Source: Listeria welshimeri serovar 6b str. SLCC5334
Lineage (GTDB): Bacteria > Bacillota > Bacilli > Lactobacillales > Listeriaceae
Direction: 5' to 3'
Length of the DNA stretch: 64,000 nt
NCBI RefSeq assembly: GCF_000060285.1
Contig: NC_008555.1
Location: 2,666,001 to 2,730,000 of the forward strand
A program made the translations under genes and the position numbers. The notes beneath the pieces are model-generated. The model did not search any database and was not told the DNA's origin. It worked only from the letters and a program-made list of their open reading frames with translations. Numbering within the stretch: the first letter of the stretch is position 1; the number at the start of each line of letters is the position of its first letter. Below are positions 59,709-64,000 of this stretch, one piece after another.

Positions 59709-61411
59709 GTTATTTGCGATTTGATTTTGAAGGCGAAGTAAAGATTTTTGAAAACCCATTGCAAGAATTTGTGGCACACCATTTATCAGAAGTTCTCCCA
59801 GCGATGAAAGCAGCGGAAGAAGCCCAAGATGCTGGTAAGTATGTTGCTGGTTTTGTAAGTTATGAAGCGGCTCCTGCTTTTCGGAGTAATTTGCAAACAA
59901 AAAAACCGTCAATGAACATGCCACTTGTCTGGTTTGGTGTATATGATCATTTTTCTGATGTTACTACTAAAAGCACAGATTCTGCACCACTTTCTTTTCA
60001 AATGGATACAAATTATTTCGATTACACGGAAAAAATAACTACCATCAAATCTGAAATTGCTGCTGGTAACACCTATCAAATGAACTACACCGTCCGCCTA
60101 AACAGTGATGTTCCTAGTAACTTTTCTGCCAAAGCAACTTATGAAACTTTACAAAAAGCTGGAAAAGCGAATTACACTGCGCTCCTATCGACTAATGAAT
60201 TTGACATTATCTCCACTTCTCCAGAATTATTTTTTAAATGGAAGAAAAACACTTTAACTACTCGTCCAATGAAAGGCACTGTTCGACGTGGAACCACACA
60301 AAAAGCTGATTTAGAAGCACATGATTGGCTAAAAAATGATCCGAAAAATCGCGCAGAAAATGTAATGATTGTTGATTTACTGCGAAATGACCTCGGAATG
60401 ATTGCAGTACCTGGGAGTGTGAAAGTTCCTAAATTAATGACTTTAGAGCCATATCCAACTGTTTGGCAAATGACTTCTACTGTAACAGCAGAGACGCTTC
60501 CAAATACAAGCTTAACATCAATATTTCAAGCGCTTTTCCCTTGTGGTTCAATAACTGGCGCCCCTAAAGCTCGAACAATGGAAATTATTTCGCAGTTAGA
60601 AGATTCTCCGCGCGACGTTTATTGTGGTGCAATTGGTTTTTTAGAACCTAACGGAGATGCCATTTTCAACGTTCCGATTCGTACTATTTCTATTGCAAAT
60701 AAGAAAGCTACTTATGGCGTGGGTGGCGGCATTGTTTGGGATTCTGATGCGGAAAGTGAATTTTCCGAAGTCCATGCAAAAACAGCTCTCTTAGAAAAAA
60801 TGCACCCATTTTCTTTAATTGAATGTTTGCGCCTTGAAAACGGGAGGCTTTTTCGAATAGATTTTCATTTAAAACGTCTTCAAACAAGTGCTGCGTTCTT
60901 TGGTTTCCCTTTTAATAGAAAAGAGATAGAGGCATTATGGCTGAAAAACGCGCAAAACAATACTACTGGTGTTTTTAAAATGCGCTTTTTACTCGATTTA
61001 GATGGAACGACACATTTAGAATTGACAAAAATAAGCGAACATAATAAAACGTTGACCGCTCAGCTTGCTAAAAATCCAATCTCGACGGACAATTCCTTTC
61101 TCTATCATAAAACTACTTCACGCTTTATGTATGAGAAACTAAAAAGTACTAAAACAGACGAGACTTTGCTTTGGAACGAACGCGGAGAATTAACAGAATT
61201 TATAAATGGTAATATAGTTCTAGCCAAAAATGGTTGTTTTTTCACGCCACCAGTAACTTCTGGTCTTCTTCCTGGCACAATGAGGGAGGAACTTTTAACT
61301 AAAAATAGAATTTCTGAAAAAGTATTAACAAAAAAAGACCTTTTTGATGCAGAGTCTGTATGGTTAATTAATAGTGTAAGAGGATTTGTAGAGGTCAAAA
61401 TTCAACCTTAA
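59705..61411 (+). CDS. pabB: PabB-PabC fusion: aminodeoxychorismate synthase plus lyase
   Basis: The 568-aa fusion has an N-terminal chorismate-binding domain (about 1-360; YQMNYTVRL, TRPMKGTVRRG, KNRAENVMIVDLLRNDLG, FPCGSITGAPKARTMEII) and a C-terminal class IV PLP aminotransferase-like domain (about 370-568; LENGRLFRIDFHLKRL) with lyase activity (PabC). The lysine expected for PLP should lie near KMRFLLD. It produces p-aminobenzoate in one chain. The ATG overlaps pabA by 4 nt. A terminator-like feature was not obvious downstream. Confidence 0.92.
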   Translation: MSYLRFDFEGEVKIFENPLQEFVAHHLSEVLPAMKAAEEAQDAGKYVAGFVSYEAAPAFRSNLQTKKPSMNMPLVWFGVYDHFSDVTTKSTDSAPLSFQMDTNYFDYTEKITTIKSEIAAGNTYQMNYTVRLNSDVPSNFSAKATYETLQKAGKANYTALLSTNEFDIISTSPELFFKWKKNTLTTRPMKGTVRRGTTQKADLEAHDWLKNDPKNRAENVMIVDLLRNDLGMIAVPGSVKVPKLMTLEPYPTVWQMTSTVTAETLPNTSLTSIFQALFPCGSITGAPKARTMEIISQLEDSPRDVYCGAIGFLEPNGDAIFNVPIRTISIANKKATYGVGGGIVWDSDAESEFSEVHAKTALLEKMHPFSLIECLRLENGRLFRIDFHLKRLQTSAAFFGFPFNRKEIEALWLKNAQNNTTGVFKMRFLLDLDGTTHLELTKISEHNKTLTAQLAKNPISTDNSFLYHKTTSRFMYEKLKSTKTDETLLWNERGELTEFINGNIVLAKNGCFFTPPVTSGLLPGTMREELLTKNRISEKVLTKKDLFDAESVWLINSVRGFVEVKIQP

Positions 61412-61497
61412 AATTCATTATTTTTCACAATTTAAAATGATTTTTACACTTAAATTCGCCATAATTTCGCCATATTTATGATTTTCGAAAAAAATAC

Positions 61498-61526
61498 TTG
61501 CAAATTTTCACAATCTATATTAGAAT
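61498..61526 (+). promoter_or_regulatory. Promoter of the heterodimeric ABC exporter operon
   Basis: TTGCAA at 61498-61503, 17 nt, TAGAAT at 61521-61526, about 45 nt before the ATG. Confidence 0.6.
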
Positions 61527-61571
61527 ATGTGTTCGTACGTCTTTATTTCCATTTTCCAAGGGAGGAAAATC

Positions 61572-63293
61572 ATGAAAGTATTGTTTCACCATCTCAAAAA
61601 TTACAAGCTACAAGCAACGCTATCTACCTTGTTTGTAGTAGTCATGGTTATCTCACAACTGTGGCAACCAAAATTACTTCAGCAAGTCCTAGACGCCATC
61701 ATGAAAGACAATATGGATGAAATTTCTTCCATAGGCGCACTTCTAATCGGTATTGCCGCAGTTGGCCTTATCGCTGGGATTCTAAACACAATTCTTTCAG
61801 CCAAAGTCGCTCAAGGCGTTGGCGCAGATATTCGTGAATCTAGTTTCCGCAAAATCCAAACATTTTCATTCAGTAATATTGAAAAACTTTCAACAGGTAA
61901 TCTCGTTGTTCGTCAAACTAACGACATTACGCAAGTACAAAATTTAGTGATGCTTTCTTTACAATCGCTAACACGGATTCCTATCATGTTTATCGGGGCT
62001 TTTATCCTGGCGATGTTTACTTTACCTGAATTATGGTGGGTAATTATTGTGCTCGTTGTCCTGGTTGTCCTGATTGTGGTCTTCACTTTCGGTTCTATGG
62101 GGAAACATTTCGCGATTATCCAAAAATTAATTGACCGAGTGAATTCTATTGCGAAAGAAAACCTTGCTGGAATGCGCGTCGTTAAATCTTTTGTCCAAGA
62201 AGATAATGAAATCGGTCGTTTTACAACAGTAAGTGATAAATTAACACGTCACACTATCATTGTTGGGACACTTTTCTCTGTAATGATTCCTGCATTTATG
62301 CTCGTTTCTAACTTAGCCATTGTTGTTTCTATTTTCTTTGTTGGTGACATGGCTGCTGATAATCCTGAAGTTATCGGGGCTATCGCCTCATTTATGAACT
62401 ACTTAATGCAAATTATGATGGCAATTATTATTGGTGGAATGCTGATGATGATGGCTTCTCGTGCGCTTATTTCCTTGAAACGTATTACCGAAGTTCTTGA
62501 AACAGAACCAGATATTACCTACAACGAAAATGCACCAGAACAAGATTTAGAAGGTACTGTTGAGTTCCGCAATGTTAGTTTCAAGTACGATGGAGATGAT
62601 ACTGCTGCGCTTAAAGATATTTCATTTAAAGCTAACGTTGGCGAAATGATTGGGATTGTTGGCGCTACAGGATCCGGTAAATCCACTCTTGCCCAGCTGA
62701 TTCCTCGTCTTTATGATCCAACTGAAGGGGAAGTTATTATCGGCGGAACCAACCTAAAAGACATCAATAAAAAAACGCTTCGTAGCACAGTTTCCTTCGT
62801 ACTACAACGCGCAATCCTTTTTTCTGGAACCATTGCCGACAATTTGCGTCATGGTAAAAAAGATGCAACAACGGAAGAAATGGAGCATGCAAGTAAAATA
62901 GCACAGGCGAAAGAGTTCATTGACAAGCAAGCAAAACTTTATGAAGCGTCTGTTTCTGAGCGTGGAAACAACTTTTCTGGCGGACAAAAACAACGTCTAT
63001 CCATTACACGTGGCGTGATTGGCTCTCCGAAAGTACTTATTCTCGATGATAGTACGAGCGCGCTTGATGCAAAATCCGAGAAATTAGTCAAAGAAGCACT
63101 CAACAAAGAACTGGATGACACCACTACTTTCATCATTGCACAAAAAATCTCTTCTGTTATTCAAGCAGATAAAATTCTTGTGCTTGACCAAGGTAAACTA
63201 GTTGGTGTTGGTTCGCATAAAGAACTCTTGAAAGAAAATGAAATCTACCGTGAAATTTACGACACTCAAAAAGGCAAGGAGGTAACCGCATAA
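61572..63293 (+). CDS. ABC exporter subunit with a degenerate catalytic site (first of a heterodimer)
   Basis: The 573-aa half-transporter has six N-terminal helices and a C-terminal ATPase. Walker A is GATGSGKST, the signature FSGGQKQR, and Walker B LILDDST, where the catalytic Glu is replaced by Asp. The H-loop reads IAQKISS, so the usual His is Gln. This is the degenerate pattern of heterodimeric exporters such as B. subtilis BmrC/BmrD or YfiB/YfiC. ATG at 61572 follows AGGGAGG. The partner gene overlaps by 1 nt (TAATG). Confidence 0.92.
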   Translation: MKVLFHHLKNYKLQATLSTLFVVVMVISQLWQPKLLQQVLDAIMKDNMDEISSIGALLIGIAAVGLIAGILNTILSAKVAQGVGADIRESSFRKIQTFSFSNIEKLSTGNLVVRQTNDITQVQNLVMLSLQSLTRIPIMFIGAFILAMFTLPELWWVIIVLVVLVVLIVVFTFGSMGKHFAIIQKLIDRVNSIAKENLAGMRVVKSFVQEDNEIGRFTTVSDKLTRHTIIVGTLFSVMIPAFMLVSNLAIVVSIFFVGDMAADNPEVIGAIASFMNYLMQIMMAIIIGGMLMMMASRALISLKRITEVLETEPDITYNENAPEQDLEGTVEFRNVSFKYDGDDTAALKDISFKANVGEMIGIVGATGSGKSTLAQLIPRLYDPTEGEVIIGGTNLKDINKKTLRSTVSFVLQRAILFSGTIADNLRHGKKDATTEEMEHASKIAQAKEFIDKQAKLYEASVSERGNNFSGGQKQRLSITRGVIGSPKVLILDDSTSALDAKSEKLVKEALNKELDDTTTFIIAQKISSVIQADKILVLDQGKLVGVGSHKELLKENEIYREIYDTQKGKEVTA

Positions 63294-64000
63294 TGAAAGA
63301 GTTTAAACAAATTAGCCGTTTTTTCTGGCATTATCTCCGGGGTTATAAGCCTCAACTTTTTGTTATTTTAATTGCTGTAATTTTCGCGACATATCTTCAA
63401 GTAAAAGCACCCCAATATATTGGTAACGCTGTTCAAGAGCTTGGTGATTATGTTGTCCGTTTAATGCAAACTGGAGTGGATGATAAGAGTGATTTCATTC
63501 ATATCATTTGGATGCTGATTCTCTGCTATGTGCTGCTTGCTGGTGCTACTTTTATCCAAAGTATCATTATGACAGGGGTAGCTGGTAAATCGACGAATAG
63601 AATGCGTATAGGGCTTTTCCGCAAGATGGAAAAACTATCGATTCGTTTCTTTGATAGCCGTAATGATGGAGAAATGCTTAGTCGCTTCACTAGTGACTTG
63701 GATAACATCTCCAACACACTTAACCAAGCTTTGATTCAAGTATTATCAAACATTGCACTGATGATTGGTGTTATTATCATGATGTTCCAACAAAACGTCG
63801 AACTAGCCTTCGTTACTTTAATATCTGCACCGTTTGCGATAATTATTGCCACTATCATCATCCGAAAAGCTCGTAAGTACGTGGATATTCAACAAGACGA
63901 ATTAGGTGTGCTAAATGGTTACATTGATGAAAAAATTTCTGGTCAAAAAATCATTATCACCAATGGTTTAGAAGAAGAAACTATTGATGGCTTTGTAAAA
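63293..64000 (+). CDS. ABC exporter subunit, partial at the window edge (second of a heterodimer)
   Basis: The open frame continues past the right edge; the first 236 residues are visible and form most of the six-helix membrane domain ([20 protein letters not shown], then [37 protein letters not shown]). The ATP-binding domain lies outside the window. It starts with ATG that overlaps the stop of the first subunit gene (TAATG) behind AAGGAGG. It should carry the canonical catalytic site that complements the degenerate partner. Confidence 0.9.
   Translation, partial: MKEFKQISRFFWHYLRGYKPQLFVILIAVIFATYLQVKAPQYIGNAVQELGDYVVRLMQTGVDDKSDFIHIIWMLILCYVLLAGATFIQSIIMTGVAGKSTNRMRIGLFRKMEKLSIRFFDSRNDGEMLSRFTSDLDNISNTLNQALIQVLSNIALMIGVIIMMFQQNVELAFVTLISAPFAIIIATIIIRKARKYVDIQQDELGVLNGYIDEKISGQKIIITNGLEEETIDGFVK

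Overview
The window comes from a low-GC Firmicute and looks like Listeria: L. monocytogenes or a close relative of the sensu stricto group. The evidence is a four-LysM NamA/MurA-type autolysin, PstA next to tmk, a GW/LPXTG surface-protein pair, cydABDC, and recR-ebfC-dnaX without the sporulation gene bofA. Gene order largely follows the L. monocytogenes EGD-e stretch around lmo2688-lmo2752, as far as I remember it. No search was run, so species and locus-tag equivalence are inference. One perfect and three near-perfect parS sites fit a position on the left flank of the replication origin.

Layout. 1-4.7 kb: an Mg2+ M-box riboswitch with terminator, a 31-codon leader ORF, an mgtA-type Mg2+ P-type ATPase and a partial FtsW/RodA gene form one minus-strand unit, preceded by a TetR regulator with an operator palindrome. 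4.8-11.2 kb: the namA autolysin, an accessory glycosyltransferase, pstA, tmk and a PLP decarboxylase. 11.3-18.8 kb: catabolite-controlled dhaKLM, an OppA-type lipoprotein, a 36-aa membrane protein between duplicated terminators, and RpiR, Cof-type HAD, Nudix and aldo/keto reductase genes. 18.8-22.2 kb: yaaL-recR-ebfC-dnaX with a parS site and a 77-bp tandem repeat. 22.2-25.9 kb: a lone PTS EIIC operon with a sigma-54 promoter and upstream inverted repeats. 26.0-30.3 kb: SRP RNA, a 31-aa membrane peptide, a gluconate-type kinase, and an L,D-transpeptidase-like/LPXTG surface pair.

30.3-36.5 kb: cytochrome bd oxidase operon cydABDC. 36.6-38.8 kb: tadA and an acyl-CoA synthetase. 38.9-42.1 kb: four tandem, tightly packed paralogous membrane proteins of unknown function, the least explained locus here. 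42.4-48.9 kb: GNAT, MATE plus MarR, a PucR-type regulator, MerR plus cupin, a HAD phosphatase plus an unknown protein, and LacI. 49-56.7 kb: CNNM/CBS protein, sirtuin, HhH protein, MFS exporter, SH3 protein, transaldolase, Crp/Fnr regulator and ABC exporter, with three parS-like sites. 56.7-64 kb: TfoX-C protein, serS with its T-box, a sigma-B-type stress flavoprotein, pabA-pabBC, and a heterodimeric ABC exporter whose second gene runs off the end.

No tRNA, rRNA, CRISPR array, transposase or phage gene was seen. Candidate accessory parts are the glycosyltransferase after namA, the small-protein cassette at 15.1-15.45 kb, and the paralog cluster at 38.9-42.1 kb.
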